Assembly: GCF_000247695.1 (NCBI RefSeq)
Contig: NW_004624795.1
Span: forward strand, 5,596,686 to 5,660,685
DNA length: 64,000 nt
Source of the DNA: Heterocephalus glaber
Lineage: Eukaryota > Chordata > Mammalia > Rodentia > Bathyergidae
Reading direction: 5' to 3'
Shown here: one piece after another, positions 1-11,899 of the stretch
How the letters are laid out: every line of letters starts with the position of its first letter
Position numbering within the stretch: the stretch's first letter is position 1
Notes under the pieces: model-generated
The model's input: the letters and a program-made list of their open reading frames with translations, nothing else
What the model was told of the DNA's origin: nothing
The model's database searches: none
Translations under genes and position numbers: made by a program

Positions 1-225
1 TTCTGAAACAAAATGGGGTGGCACCCCGTCCCTCCTGTCTTAACAGACCGTCACCAGGAACAAACTGCCCACGATACGGCAAAGGCGCTTTGCACCTGCC
101 ACACAAAGGGCCTGATCCTGGCTTGGCCCACTCTGAGTGTCTGCTCAGTAGTCAATGAATAAATGAATGAATGAACAAATGAATGGTGAAGTTTAACCGT
201 ACTCTCAGGGAACCTCTAGAACTTT

Positions 226-305
226 GTTTTTTTGGTACCAGGGATCGAACTTGGGACCTTGTGTTTTCAAGGCAGGTGGCAGAACCACTGATCTAAATCC
301 CCGGC
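226..305 (-). mobile_element. ID-like tRNA SINE
   Basis: Antisense copy: T tail, GGTACCAGGGATCGAAC (B box side), and CCACTGATCTAAATCC (A box side). It is flanked by similar CTCTAGAACTTTG and CTCCTAGGACTTTGG, a plausible target duplication. Confidence 0.85.
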
Positions 306-1075
306 AACTCCTAGGACTTTGGAGGTGATGAGACTTGAACTACAGGGCAACAAACCAAACTGACTTTGGAGGCAGCAAGATTTTGGTTTGATCTCGACTC
401 CACCACCAGCCCTGAAGGCCACTGTTATTCCTCACGTTTTGGAAACCGAAGAGGCTCAGAGAGACTGAGCGACTTTCCCGGGCCCCCAGCGGCTGGGCAG
501 GGAAAGGGTCAGGACAGGAACCTCGGATTCTGTCTGCAAAGCCTGTGCTCTTCCGGCCACCAGAGAATCCTGTTGTAGGTGACTTGCTGGGACTCTGGCC
601 TCTGTGACTGCCTACCCATTGAGAAAGCTGGAATTGTTTTTCATTTTATTTTTGCATGTGGGTGTCTCATAATTGCACAGCACCTCCGGGGACTGCTGGG
701 TCCTTGGGAGACCAAGACCCGTTCAGGATGGGCTGGGGCCAGCAATTTACACTGAGCCTGGGGGGAGGGGGCGAGATGATGGGATCACTCCACCCTCGTG
801 CTCTGCCACCTCCACACACAGCCAGGCCTCCCCGTGAGCCAGTGCCATGCCCCAGGGGCTCTTGCGGGCAGGGACTTGTCATGCCACAGCTGCCTGTCCC
901 CTCCCCGACTGGACTTCAGCCTCTACCATCCGTTGGCCACTTCCCAAAGTGCGTTCTGTGGCCTGTTTATAGACGTTTCTTGCAAAGAAGAAAAGGTGGT
1001 GTGTGATGGAATGAGTTTAAAAAACCATGTCCGACATGCTACCCTGGCTCCATGCCAAACTTACTGGACTTCTGC
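306..1075. other. Gene-free stretch with one MIR relic
   Basis: A MIR-type segment (about 430-500, antisense, GAAACCGAAGAGGCTCAGAG) is visible. The remainder is unique sequence with no supported feature. Confidence 0.5.
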
Positions 1076-1453
1076 TTTAGTTACTTTTCTCCTTGCTGAG
1101 ACAAAATGCCCAACACCCAAAGTTAAAGGGGGAAAGGTTAGTTTAGCTCACAGTTTATAGAGGTTTCACTCCATCATCAGCTGGATCCAAGACAGGGTGG
1201 CATTGCAGAGGTGAAACAGTTCACGGTGGGCAGAAGGTAGCAAAGCAAAAGGGGTGAGCACAGCTCTTTCTGTCCCTTATGTCTTATTCAGGCTACTTAG
1301 GGCAGGTAGCACTCACACCCTCAATCCTAATTCCCTTCATCCTAGCATTGCACCGTGAATCAATCCCAGGATCACACACTCTAGATCCAGCCACCACTGA
1401 AAAAGCCCCACCTATGACCGTGTGAGGCTTTGTGGACATCTAGACCCAGCCAT
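1076..1453 (+). repeat. LTR-like interspersed repeat, copy A
   Basis: Starts TTAGTTACTTTTCTCCTTGC and ends near GACATCTAGACCCAGC. It shares start, middle (GCACCGTGAATCA; GATCCAGCCACC; AAAAAGCCCCACCTAT) and end with the element at 54654-55070. The family name and class are not known to me. Confidence 0.7.
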
Positions 1454-1524
1454 GACAACTTCCCAGAGCCTTTATACTGTGCATGTGGGGTGTGCATCCT
1501 CAAGAGCATGGGGAGCTCCAGGAA

Positions 1525-1622
1525 AGAACATCTCCTACTGTAATCCCAGCTACTCTGGAGGCAGAAAGATCGCAAGCTCAAGGACAGCCTGGGCAACTTG
1601 GCAAGACCTTGTCTCAAAAATT
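1525..1622 (+). mobile_element. B1-like SINE, 5'-truncated
   Basis: Contains TGTAATCCCAGCTACTCTGG, AGCCTGGGCAACTTGG and GACCTTGTCTCAAAAA, typical of a 7SL-derived element lacking its first 30 bases. Confidence 0.8.
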
Positions 1623-1632
1623 TTGAAAAGAT

Positions 1633-1728
1633 GGGCCAGGGATTTAGCTCAGTGGTTCTGTCGCTTGCCTTGAAAGCACAAGGACCTGAGTTCGATCCCT
1701 GGTACCAAAAAAAATATTTTTTAAAAAA
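1633..1728 (+). mobile_element. ID-like tRNA SINE
   Basis: A box TAGCTCAGTGG and B box GAGTTCGATCC with GGTACC and an A-rich tail. Confidence 0.9.
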
Positions 1729-1731
1729 AGA

Positions 1732-1799
1732 GCTGGGGAGGTAGCTCACTGAAAGAGGACTGGCCTAGCCTGGGTTCAATCCTCAATACATTGAAAAAT
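1732..1799 (+). mobile_element. Diverged ID SINE
   Basis: GAGCTGGGGAGGTAGCTCAC then GGGTTCAATCCTCAATAC, an older ID subtype without GGTACC, adjoining the previous SINE. Confidence 0.65.
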
Positions 1800-2814
1800 G
1801 TTTTCCAACTGATCCCCAGGAGGACTTTGGGTGGGCTGGAAGGGCAAGACAGGCAGAGGCTGAATGGGTGAAAGAGGAGGAGAGCCCTCCTACCAGCCAG
1901 GTACCAGCCAATCCAGGGTCTCGGTCCTCCCAAGCTTGCAGTCCAGGAACAGGCGTGAGCCACCAGGAGCTCCCCTCCAGGGTGGAAGATGTGAGTGCCG
2001 CGAACAAAACCACATCCTGACCCAGGAAGACTCCGGCTGCCTTACCCCACGGCACCTCGGAGTTGGCCGGCTTCCCCTCCTTTATCTTTTCAAGAATCAA
2101 TAACTGATCTGAGTCCAGGTCAGGTGGCCCGTGGTTGATTCTTTAACCCTCATTGATGGGGTCCCAGCACTCAGCCCCCAGAGGAGCATGGGGTCAGTCA
2201 GCCTGCTGTCTCTTTGGGGTCTAGGGTCCAGGGAGGGGCTGGGCTCTGAGGCCCACCCAATGTCTGGCTTATTTTTAGTCTGTTCTGTTGTCAAGGCTCC
2301 AGGCCTTTGGCACTGGGATGGCTTAGTTGGGCCCGGATGGGATATGGGTGTGGTGACACCCATAGGAATGCCAGCTTCTTGCCCTGTCCCTTGCCAGCTC
2401 TGCAGCCCCAGGTCCCGGGCAAACGGGCTAATGTGGCACCCCCTCTTTCACCCGGGCAGAGGTAGGAGGAGTTTAGGCCCTTCCCCGTCCCCCCAGAGAC
2501 ATGGGGTGGGGGGCTGCCAGCTCCACAGACTTCTGGCTCCTGCTGCCAGGACACCTTGGAACAAGCACTGGGCCAGGAGCTGGGAAACCCAGGGTCCGGT
2601 TCCACGGCATGACCTTCTCTGGGCCTCAGTTTCCTCATTTGGTCATGGGGTCTTGAACGCTGGCTGCTGTGGTAGGGAAGCCACCCTCCTCCCTAGAGGT
2701 CTTCTATGGGCTCATAGTTGGGGGCTTTGGCAGCACCTCCCCTGACCCACAGGATGAATTAGAATGAATCTGCTCCCCCGGTCGCTTTAGAACCCCAAAA
2801 GACAGGTTTGTTTT
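1800..2814. other. Gene-free stretch with a MIR relic
   Basis: A sense MIR segment is visible at about 2570-2650 (GGCCTCAGTTTCCTCATTTG). The rest is unique GC-rich sequence. Confidence 0.5.
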
Positions 2815-3295
2815 CCCACATGAAGTCTGATTGGGTCACTCTGCTCTTCAGCAACCTTCAGCGGCTTCCTATTGGCCTCAGGATAAAATCGTCCTTCAAA
2901 CAGCACAGAAAGTCCTCAGTGGGTGATCCAGCTCCTGCCTAGTCTCCAAGGGCCTTTTTGCTTCTCAGCCACCTCAGGATCCAGTTGCCAGCTCATTACA
3001 ATCCCCCAAAAGGTCGCCGTCCCAGCCTTGCGCCTTGCACATGCGTGTCTTCTGCACTGAAGCGCTTTCTCCTGTTTGTTCACCCCACACACTCCTATTT
3101 GGTCTTCAAGTCCAGGCTCAACTGTAGGTGGTGCGCACCCCTGTTGAATCCCTCTTTTCCTTTACTCTCCATACACGTTTGCAAGTCTGTGGTTCCACAA
3201 GACTGGAAGCTCCTGAGGGCAGAGGCTGTGGCGATTCAATTGGCCTGTGCCCGCCATGGAATAGGTGAGCAATTAGTGCTGAGTGAGTGAGGATG
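2815..3295 (+). mobile_element. L2 LINE 3' end relic
   Basis: The order of L2-like phrases is kept: CTTCAGCGGCTTCCTATTGG, AGGATAAAATCG, GGCCTTTTTGC, then GACTGGAAGCTCCTGAGGGC near the end. Confidence 0.7.
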
Positions 3296-3370
3296 AGAGC
3301 ATGTGGAGGGAAGGCTTATGGGGTCCCCACCTGAGCCCATAAAGCTGCTCACCCCAAAGCCCGTCTGAGT

Positions 3371-3452
3371 CATTAACTAACAATTAGTGATTGTTGCTGC
3401 AGCTAATTTTATGCCATGAGTTTAGCAGTAATCAAAGCAAATTGAGCTCCGA
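3371..3452. promoter_or_regulatory. Candidate enhancer with inverted SOX pair and TCF-like site
   Basis: An AT-rich island in GC-rich DNA. AACAAT (3379-3384) and ATTGTT (3390-3395) form an inverted pair separated by TAGTG, like SOX dimer sites. CTAATTTTAT follows, and AATCAAAG (3430-3437 region) fits a TCF/LEF core. No recognised repeat covers it. Function is inference. Confidence 0.4.
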
Positions 3453-6129
3453 GGTCTGCACCAGGCAGAGCTGGCTCCTCCTGGGTGAGCGTTGCTCCCT
3501 TGTGCTGCCAGCCTGGAGGCAGCCGGATCCTGGGCTCCCAGTTCCTCCCTCATGCCACAGCCCGCTCTGCTTCTGCCTCACAGCCATGCCCCTCCCTCCT
3601 CTATCAGGACTCTATGGCCACCTCACGGCCACCTAGCTAATTCACAATGGCCTCCCCATCCTGAAATCCTTAACCTGCAAAGTCTCCTCTACCACAGGTC
3701 ACAGGGTCCCAGGCTCTGGGGATTTGGGTGTGGACATATTTGGGGTACAATCGTTCTGTTTCTCATACCCTGGAAACCAAGAACGAGTGTTTGGAAGAGG
3801 GAAGGGAGCAGCACCCTATCTGGCCTCAGTTTTCTCATCTGTGGTCAGAAGAATGGGACCAACCACAGGCCCCAACGTCTTCCTGAGGGGACATTCTAAG
3901 AGCCGGGATCTGCCCGCAAAGCAAGAGCACTGAGGTCAGATGTCATCTCCTCTGCCCTGGGTGACAGCTGCCTATGTTTAACCAGGGTGCCCTGTTGGGG
4001 TTTCTGGGTATCCACAGAGCCCTACCAGCATGGCTCAAATAGGGGCACAGGGGCCCCCGTGTCCTTACATGGCGTCTTCACCTGGCAGAGACGGAGGCTA
4101 AGGACGAGCCTGCTCCTCACTCACAGACTTCTCAGGGCAAAGTTTGGTGATGTAAGTGGGAGAGAAGATATTTTCATGGGGAAACAACATGGAGAAGTTC
4201 TGAGGGAGGATCACAAAGTTGGCTGGAGCTTGGGAAGCGAGGCTGGAGAATCCATCCTGGGACAGCCGGGGAAGGAAGAGAAGAGGAAGCGGAGACCTGT
4301 CTTGGAGGCGCTGAGAGAGAAAACAGGTGTGTGCAGGGGGAGCGAGAGGAGATCGATGGCCAGTGTGTGCTGCACGAGGCCCGGGGGACACGGGGCCAGC
4401 ACGGTGCGCCTCTGATACTGCATCCAGCCGCCGCCCCGGCCCGGCCCGGCCCGGCCCACACCGGTTCTTCTGTAAGAGGGCTTCATCAGGACCTCCTGCA
4501 GGACAGGCAGATGTTTTAGAGGAGCCAGATGCTGAGAAACAGGGAAGCGGCTGCAGCTCTGGGCTTGCAGGGGTGGGGGAGGAAGGCAGGACAGGAAATG
4601 AGTGAGAAGGGAGAGCGATTTTCAGCCAGGGGCTTTGTGCACAGCTAATCCTTGAAGCAGCTGAAGGCAGCCGGTGTCGGCGCATTTTACAGGTGGCTCA
4701 ACCGCGGTGGGCACCCATCTCGGCTCTGCCCGCCCGCCCCACCCCTTACCACCTTGCCTCTCCGTCAGTCACACCCCCGGGATGCCCCTCCTCCTCTCAG
4801 CCTCACACAGACCTTTCCTCCTCATTGCCCTTAGGCTGGCTCCTGGCTTCGCCTGGGCTCCTGCTCGGGAAGCCCACCCAGCCTGCCCGGGCTCTGTCCG
4901 GCTGCACTGTCTGTCGGTCTCTCCAGCCTGCCAGGAGTGCACTCTGCCTGCTCTGGTCCAGGCTCAGCCCACCTCTCCCATCAGGTGGCAGCTGGAGCTT
5001 GGGGGCTACTGGTTAACCAACCACTGGGGAGGGGAGGGCGCCTCTTGGCAGGCGCCGGGCAGGGTGAGAAGTACAGAGGCAGCCGCCCAGGGGCCAGGAT
5101 GAGGTGAGAGTCTTGGCTCCCTCTCCAGCTCCTAAAGAAGGATGTTAACAGCCTCCTAGGGAGCCAGCCAGGGGCGATCAAGGGGGTAGGGAGGCAGCAG
5201 AGGGTTCCTCAGTTCGGGGTCACCCTGGCAGCTCCTTTCTGCCCTGCATCCTGGGAGGCTGCAATTTAAGGGCAGTGCTTTAGTATGGTTTCCCACTCCT
5301 TCCTGCCACTGATTTCAAAGAGGGGCCCTGGGTCCCCCACCCCTAGGGTCTGCCTCTTCTGCTTCCCCAGTGGAGTTCTCTTTCCTGTGCACAGCATGCG
5401 CATTTTCTTTGCAGCCTGATTTTCCTCCTCTGTCTCACCAACATTCTAGGGCCTCAATCCTCCTGGATTTTGCTCTGTCTATAGTAACCCTGGCCAAGCC
5501 TGAGAGAGGATGCCAAACCCCCATCCATTCCCTGGAAGGCTCCATCTATCTGTCCCCCAGGCCCTTCCCTTGTCTCCTGCCTCCTGCCACACCATAGATT
5601 TTCACAATGAACAGACTCAGGAGAACAGGCGCCACCCCCTCTGGATGTGTCTGCCCTGACCTCCTCCCCGGTGCTCCTCATTCTCTGGGAAGCCACTTCC
5701 TGGGAGAGCTGGCTGTCTGAGGTCAGCCCACCTCCCGGTACAGCTCTTCCTTCTCATCCAACACCTTGAGACTGGCCTGGGACCCTGCACGGGCTAGGGA
5801 CTCAGATCCAAACATTCATAAGCTGGAAGGGACTTAGAAATGTCTGTCCTGTATCACTAAACAGACAGAGAAACTGAGGCTCCCACTTGGGTTTGGAGTA
5901 CAGATTCCCTGGATCCTCTCCATGTTTTCCAAGTGACTTCTCCGTATGGTTGTCCAGATCAGGTACTCAAGGGTTAGGTCGGGTCCAGTTGTCACACAGA
6001 CCATGGCTAGGTCCCCGGGTGGCTTTCTAGCAAGACGGTTAGCTGATGGTTTTAATGCAGGACAGAGCCAGACAAACAGGAAGTTGGAGAATAGAGAAGG
6101 AGGAGGGGCCATCCCCCATCCATCAAAGC
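3453..6129. other. Gene-free stretch
   Basis: Mostly unique GC-rich sequence. A sense MIR fragment lies near 3815-3865, a GGCCC tandem array at 4437-4456, and a MIR-like relic at about 5815-5885 (GAGAAACTGAGGCTC). No reading frame looks coding. Confidence 0.5.
4437..4456. repeat. Short (CCCGG)n array
   Basis: About four perfect CCCGG units in a row, with CpG at each unit. The G-rich strand could form a quadruplex-like structure. Confidence 0.8.
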
Positions 6130-6860
6130 TTTATCAAATATCTCTACTGTGCTAGATTTGACCACAGAAGCGGAGTCACAGCCCCTGCCCCGGCCTCTCG
6201 GGCAAAGGAGCAGGACAGACCCCCGCCCACTGCACTCCAATGCAGAAGTGCTAAGCTGGCAGTGTGAGCTAAGTGCCTGCAGGAGCTCCATCCGCCCTGC
6301 CTGGGCAGGGCAGCACAGGCCTCGGAGCGGAGATGACATCCAACTAACTGATCCTGGGAGGGTGGTACAGGTTGGCCAGGTGGCAATGGGGACTAGGGGA
6401 TTCCCAGCAGAGGTGACTAAAGGGGCAAAAGCCAAGAGGGATGAAAACCTTAGTCCATTCTGGATTAAGAATTCCTCGTTCCATGAGGCCAGTAGCTTCC
6501 AGGGAATTGAGGAGGAAGGGACTGGAAGTGGGTTTAGAAAGGGATTCTGGACCCACCTGTGAAGGCCCTTTAATGTTTTATCTTGAAGGCAATGGGGAGC
6601 CCACTTCTTTAAGACAGAAAGTGAAGGGTTGGATTGTATTCAGGGATGGAGCACCGGACAGCAGCCTGGAGGAAGAATGGAGTGGGGGGTCTCCTGGGAA
6701 AAGGCTGCAATGGTCAAGGCAGGAGAGGCCCAGGCCCTGAGCTGCCACACACCTGGGGAATCGGAACCCAGAGCAGCCCATTTCACGAGGAGACTGAGCC
6801 TGTGGGGTTGTGGAGGGGAAGAGGGTGGAATATCCATCCCCATGTTGCTGATGTGAGTGG
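6130..6860 (+). mobile_element. Possible ancient LINE relic (L2/CR1 group)
   Basis: Phrases such as CTTGAAGGCAATGGGGAGCC and GGCTGCAATGGTCAAGGCAG in this spacing resemble old LINE-derived sequence. Assignment is weak. Confidence 0.3.
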
Positions 6861-7019
6861 GCTAGGGGATGAGGGACAATGAGTTCAGCTGCCAGCACGT
6901 TGGGGTAGAGGTCCCAGAGGCACAGCTGACAGCGATGCCAAGCAACCAGCTGGACAAATGAAGCTGAGTCAGAATGACATCAGGATTGTGCAGCTCAGAG
7001 TTTATCTGCTCAAACACTG

Positions 7020-7131
7020 AAGTCAGACAGACTCAGGTTCAAATCCAGCTCCCACGTCCCTGCTCTGGGATCTTGGACAACTCCCTCAACCCCTCCAGCA
7101 TCAGTCATCCTGTCTGTAAAATAGGGACAGT
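7020..7131 (+). mobile_element. MIR SINE relic
   Basis: CAGGTTCAAATCCAGCTCCC, GATCTTGGACAACTCCC and CATCCTGTCTGTAAAATAGG follow the MIR order. Confidence 0.8.
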
Positions 7132-7280
7132 AGCCGGGCATGGTGGCACACTCCTGTCATCCCAGCACATGGGAGGCTGAGACAGCAGGATCATCATGAA
7201 TTAGAGGCCAGGTGGGGCTATATAGAAAGTTCAAGGCCAGCCTGGACTTTTGTCTCAAAAAATCAAAAAACAAACAATAA
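7132..7280 (+). mobile_element. B1-like SINE
   Basis: GCCGGGCATGGTGGCACAC start and TTGTCTCAAAAAATCAAAAA end; full-length monomer with a short internal expansion. Confidence 0.92.
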
Positions 7281-7964
7281 ATAAAATGTGGACAGTAATG
7301 ATGAGGAACAAATGAGACTATCTTCAGCCAGGACTTGTCACAGTGCACAAGAGCGCTGACTGTTTCTTTCTCCACCATGTCTGGCACCCACAGGACAACC
7401 TCTAGGCCCTCAGCTCTGCTCCTTCTTGGGGGGCCAGAATGACCACTCCCTTCCTCCCCCGCCATCACCCAGGGCTGGCTTGGTGCCACCATCTGTCATC
7501 ACTGGAGTTCAGCTGTGACATCAGTGTGGAGAGCCCCAGGAGATGGCTCTGGGCAGGGCCTGGCTGCCCTTTCTTGCCGAAGGTGGTGCCTGACAAGTCC
7601 GAGGTGACAGATATCAGAGGCACAATCCTGAAACTGGTTGCCCTGGTCCACTTTCTGTGATCTGAGGACCCAGGAAAGGCTGGAAGCCGTGATCCAGGAA
7701 GGCAACAAGGTCACCAGGCAGGTGTTTTCTCTGTTGACCAAGTCTGGCAGGGTGGGTGGGGCAGCGGCACAGGAGGCAGCGTGTCTGGGAATGTCCAGTG
7801 GCTGGGTATCATGCAGATGATATGCAAAATACCCACCTGCAGCTCTGCCCACCACAGTTCTCCTTCCTCAGCAGTCCTGAGAGAGAGGGCCTCTTCCGAG
7901 GAAGTGCTCTCCCCACCCCAGGGCCAGGACCCTGCTTTGGTGGTGATGGGGGAGGAGGGGCGAG
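7281..7964. other. Gene-free unique sequence
   Basis: No repeat or gene recognised apart from a short A-rich B1 tail at the left edge. Confidence 0.4.
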
Positions 7965-8055
7965 CCAGCCAGCTAATGGGCTCATGATTCATCGCTGGGC
8001 TCTTGTCTTCGCTAATTGGCTCTGCCCGCTGACTGATTCACGGCTAGGAGCCGGG
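7965..8055. promoter_or_regulatory. Candidate conserved non-coding element with homeodomain motifs
   Basis: CTAATGGGC, GATTCATC, GCTAATTGGC (about 8011-8020) and TGACTGATTCA occur within 90 bp of non-repeat sequence. The motif texture resembles deeply conserved developmental elements. Confidence 0.35.
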
Positions 8056-9110
8056 CTCTGGGGGACACCCGTGTGCCTCCCCCGCCTCCCGCCCAGGATG
8101 GCTGCCTGAGGCTTTTAGATCCAGGATCCCTTCCAAGGGCCGGCAGCCCGGCATCCATCACTGCTGACCGACTCCGGGTGGGGGCGGGGCAGAGAGCGGG
8201 GCTGCCTGGGGATGCTCCCCACCCACCCGGGCACCCCAGCCACCAGGGGTTATTGGAGGGCAGTGGGTACTGGGCTGGGTCCTGAGGAGTGACACTGGGG
8301 ACAGCCAGGCTGGCGTGACTGGTGGTGGTGGGTGGTTCATGGAGCTGGGGGAGATGGGGTGCAGGGTTAGCATTAAATGGGGTGCAGGTGGAAGCGGGAG
8401 CCAGAGGAAAGGCTTGGGCAGAGACTTAGAAATGGAGAGGGTTTGTCGTGACAGACAGGGGAGCTCTGGGTGTCACATGGTGCTCTGGAGCCTGGTCTTA
8501 CATTGTTAGTAACAAAAGAGAGCCGAGCTGTTTGGGGAATTGGTGTGTGACCTTTGGTAAGTCCCCTCTCTGTAGCGGGAGAGTCACCCGTAGGCGTGCC
8601 CCCCGGGGAACATGCCTTCAGCACATCTTGGGTCCCTGCATTGCCTGTCATTCATCACACTCTGCAGTGACAAAAGGTGGCCCTGGTCCCTGCCCTCCTA
8701 GGTACAGGGGTGGGCGGGGTCCCCGCTCCCTGTACAATACCCTCCCAGTTCCCTCAGCAGGCAGATGGATTCTCAAGCTCCCCAAGGCCCCAGTACCTCT
8801 GCCTCTGCAGGCTGGAAGCATGGCCGTCCACCCCGGGGCAGACTCAGGGCGGGTGGGGCTGGAGAAGTGACTCCTGCAGGGGCTATGCATGAACAACTAT
8901 CAGGCCACCTCTGGCTCCACAGGGGAGGCCGGGCTTGCTTTGAACGCGTGAGGAGTGCAGTCTGGGAGGCCAGGTCAGCCACACCGGCCTCCAGGGGCTC
9001 CAGTCAAAGCCCGGTGTCATCTGCACTCCTCCCTCCCACCCTCAGCCACACGCAGTTTTTGGCAGGGCCCCCGGCTCTAATTCTCTAGCAATCCCGGACC
9101 AGGCTCTTCT
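8056..9110. other. Gene-free stretch with a MIR relic
   Basis: A decayed MIR-like segment lies at about 8440-8590 (GTGTGACCTTTGGTAAGTCC). Otherwise unique. Confidence 0.45.
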
Positions 9111-9790
9111 GCCTGTGTCTGCTGCTGCCCGTGCCCTCGTCTGGACGCTGCAGCAGCACCCATATTGGCACCTGCAACCCACTCTCACCATGGCATCCAT
9201 AAACCTGACCTTGTCGCTTCCCTATTCAAAGACCTCCCCTGGTTTTTGTTTTTTTTGAGACAGGGTCTTCCTACAGTTTAGGCTGGCCTAGAACTCACTA
9301 TGTAGCCCAGTCTGACCTTGAACTTGAGGTGATCCTCCTGCCTCAGCCTCCCGAGTGCTGGGATTACAGATGTGTACCATCACACCTGGTCTCTCAAGGC
9401 TTTATGTCACATTTTTAGCAGAAAGTTCAACCTCCTTGCTTTATCTTAGCGGCCCTGTGTGATCTCCCACCTGGCTCCCTCTCCGAGCCCACCTCCAGCC
9501 AGGTTTACACCAGATTTCTTGCTCTGGTCCTAAATCTACCAGATTTAGCTTTTGCACCTGCTATTGCCCCTGCCCAGAATGCTCCTTCCGCCCCTGAGCT
9601 CTGCACCTGGCTGGTTCCTTCGTGACCTTCAGGTATAAGCGCAAATGTCACCTCCTCAGAGGAGCCCTTCCTGCCCACATTGTCTTCAGATCCTTCAAAC
9701 CATCTGATACAATTCTCATTTATTTGCTTACGAATCTGTCTCCGAGCCTTTCCTGCCCAGGCCGCTGTTTGGGGGGACACCTCCTAGCAT
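9111..9790 (+). mobile_element. L2 LINE relic interrupted by a B1
   Basis: L2-type phrases continue on both sides of the SINE: CAAAGACCTCCCCTGG before it, then AGTTCAACCTCCTTGC, TGCCCAGAATGCTCCTTCC, AATGTCACCTCCTCAGAGG and CTTCCTGCCCAC after it. Confidence 0.7.
9243..9395 (-). mobile_element. B1-like SINE inside the L2 relic
   Basis: TTTTTTGAGACAGGGTCTTCC start and GATTACAGATGTGTACCATC end in antisense, so it entered after the L2 was in place. Confidence 0.92.
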
Positions 9791-9799
9791 CGGAGGGGT

Positions 9800-11798
9800 G
9801 AATGGAGGACTCCAAGCGCAGGCCTTGCCACCAGCTTTTCCTCAGAGAACTGTCGGCGTCATTTTGGGGGGAGCTTGTCCCCTTGGGGCTGGGCAGGGGG
9901 GTGTCCCATGCAGCCCACCCTCTCCATAGCCATCTTCTCTCTACCTCTTCTCACCACTGCCTCCCCCAACAGGAAGCCCAGGCCCGGGCCCAGGCCAGGG
10001 GCACCAGCAGCTGTCCTTCCCTGCTCAGAGGCAGGCGGGTGGGACATCTCAGCAGTGACCAGAAGCGAGGCACCCTCCGCACCACCACGCCCTCGCCCTG
10101 CCCCCGGGAGGAGGAGTGGGGAGCGGCTGTCCCAGGAGAGAGGAGACCCCCACAATGGGGGTTTTCAGGAAGTCCTTGAACCTCACAGCATCCATCTACT
10201 GGGCTGCAATTTGACTCTCACGTGACCCCAGTGACCCTGGGCCTCTCCTGGGATTTACTTCTCTTCCTCCTACCCCACCCCAGAGGAAGCTGGGGATCAG
10301 AGGTCAGGAGAGAGGAGCCCAAGTTCATGTGCTCCTTCCCAGAGGCCTCAGCTTCCCCAAGGCTCCCAGGTCCTCTCTTTCCTGGGGAAGCTTGGGTTTC
10401 CTGAAGGAGTGTGGTGACCTTTGACCCTGATGGGGGCCACCACAGGCTCTGCCTGATGCTCACACCTGGGGGAGGCCGCTCACCTCTGGAGCCAAATCAG
10501 TGGGAAACTGGAAGCAAAGTTTGTTCTTTCTCTGAGCCTCCGTTTCTCCAAGGGTCCCTTTGAGCTCCAAGCTTTCTGTTCCATGAGGCCCATGGAGCTG
10601 GGGACATGGGAAGGGGCCACCACATGCTCACAGAGGATTGGGGGGGATCCAAAGGGGCACAGGGAGGAGCTTGCCACGCCACCCTGAGATCTAGGACCTC
10701 GGCCAGTTCTGATCGTCCTTGTTTTCTCTTCTCAGCCCTCCCCTCCCCTCGCTGTCCTCTTACTTCGAGGCGTGAAGACTAAGTTCACTGTCACCAGGGG
10801 ACTTGGCAGCCACTCCACTCCTGGGCCTCAGTGAGGGTGAGACCAGGGTCTGGGACCACCCTGGGAGGGAGGTACGAAGCTTGTGGGCCACTCTCAGAGA
10901 CAGCAGAGAAGGGAGAAGATACCAACAGGTTGAATTTCCCCAAACTGCACCAGGATTCAGCCCATTTTCTCAGCCACCCAAGTGTGGTTTTAAATGGAAA
11001 ACACAAGGCATGGGGCAGAAGCCTGTTTAGACGGGGAGTGTCCCACCCGGGAGCTTGCACTCCCCAAAGGCAAACATGTGATTATATTTATTTCACAGGC
11101 CTGGGAGGCTTGACTGGCACTGCTCCCCTCCTCCCAGCCGGGGTCAGAAAGATCTGGGCTCCGCCCCCAGGAACTTGAGGCTGGTGTGGAGTTGGGTTGT
11201 GAGAGGGAAAATCAGATCCGTTACCTATCTGCTATGGGTGACCTGAAATGCCTGACGGAGTCTCAATTTTTCTGTCTGTAAAATGGAGGTGACCAGCTGT
11301 CCTCCTGGGGCAGCCAGCCATGAACGTGTTCCCCAATAAACCATGGTGCACATGCCTGGTGTCTCCTCCCACACTGCAGAGGGCTAATACGTGTAGCTGA
11401 TTAAATATTGCGGAAATGGCATTGTGTGACTTCCAGGGTTAGACTGTGAAAGACACGTGCCTTCCTTCTTGTTCTGACCCAGATCGCCCGCTCAGGGGAA
11501 ATGCGCTGCCATGTTGGGAGGACACGAAATTTACCTTGTAGAGAGGCCCCTGTGCCTGGGGACTGAGGCCTCTGGCCAACTGCCACATCCTCAAGCCAGC
11601 CAGGAGAATGAATGAATCTTCTACCCCATCAGCCTTCAGATAACTGCAATCAGACTGTAACCTCTTAAGAGACTTGCTCCAGAGCCTGCTCTCACTGACA
11701 CCCCCAGCCGTCACCCCCAGTGCCTCCGACAGTGGCCCAATTTGATTCCTCCTGCTGGGAAAGCACTACTTTTTGACAACCAACACTTTCATTAACTT
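9800..11798. other. Gene-free stretch with a MIR relic
   Basis: A sense MIR segment lies at about 11220-11300 (CTGTCTGTAAAATGGAGGTG). The rest is unique; I see no gene. Confidence 0.45.
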
Positions 11799-11892
11799 TT
11801 TTTTTTTCTTTTCTTTTGGTACCGGGGATGGAACGCAGGTCCTTGTGCTTGCGAGGCAGGTGGTGGAACCACTGAGCTAAATCCCCAGCCCC
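11799..11892 (-). mobile_element. ID-like tRNA SINE (compound insertion, first unit)
   Basis: Antisense, GGTACCGGGGATGGAAC through CTGAGCTAAATCCCCAGCC. Confidence 0.9.
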
Positions 11893-11899
11893 AACTTTT

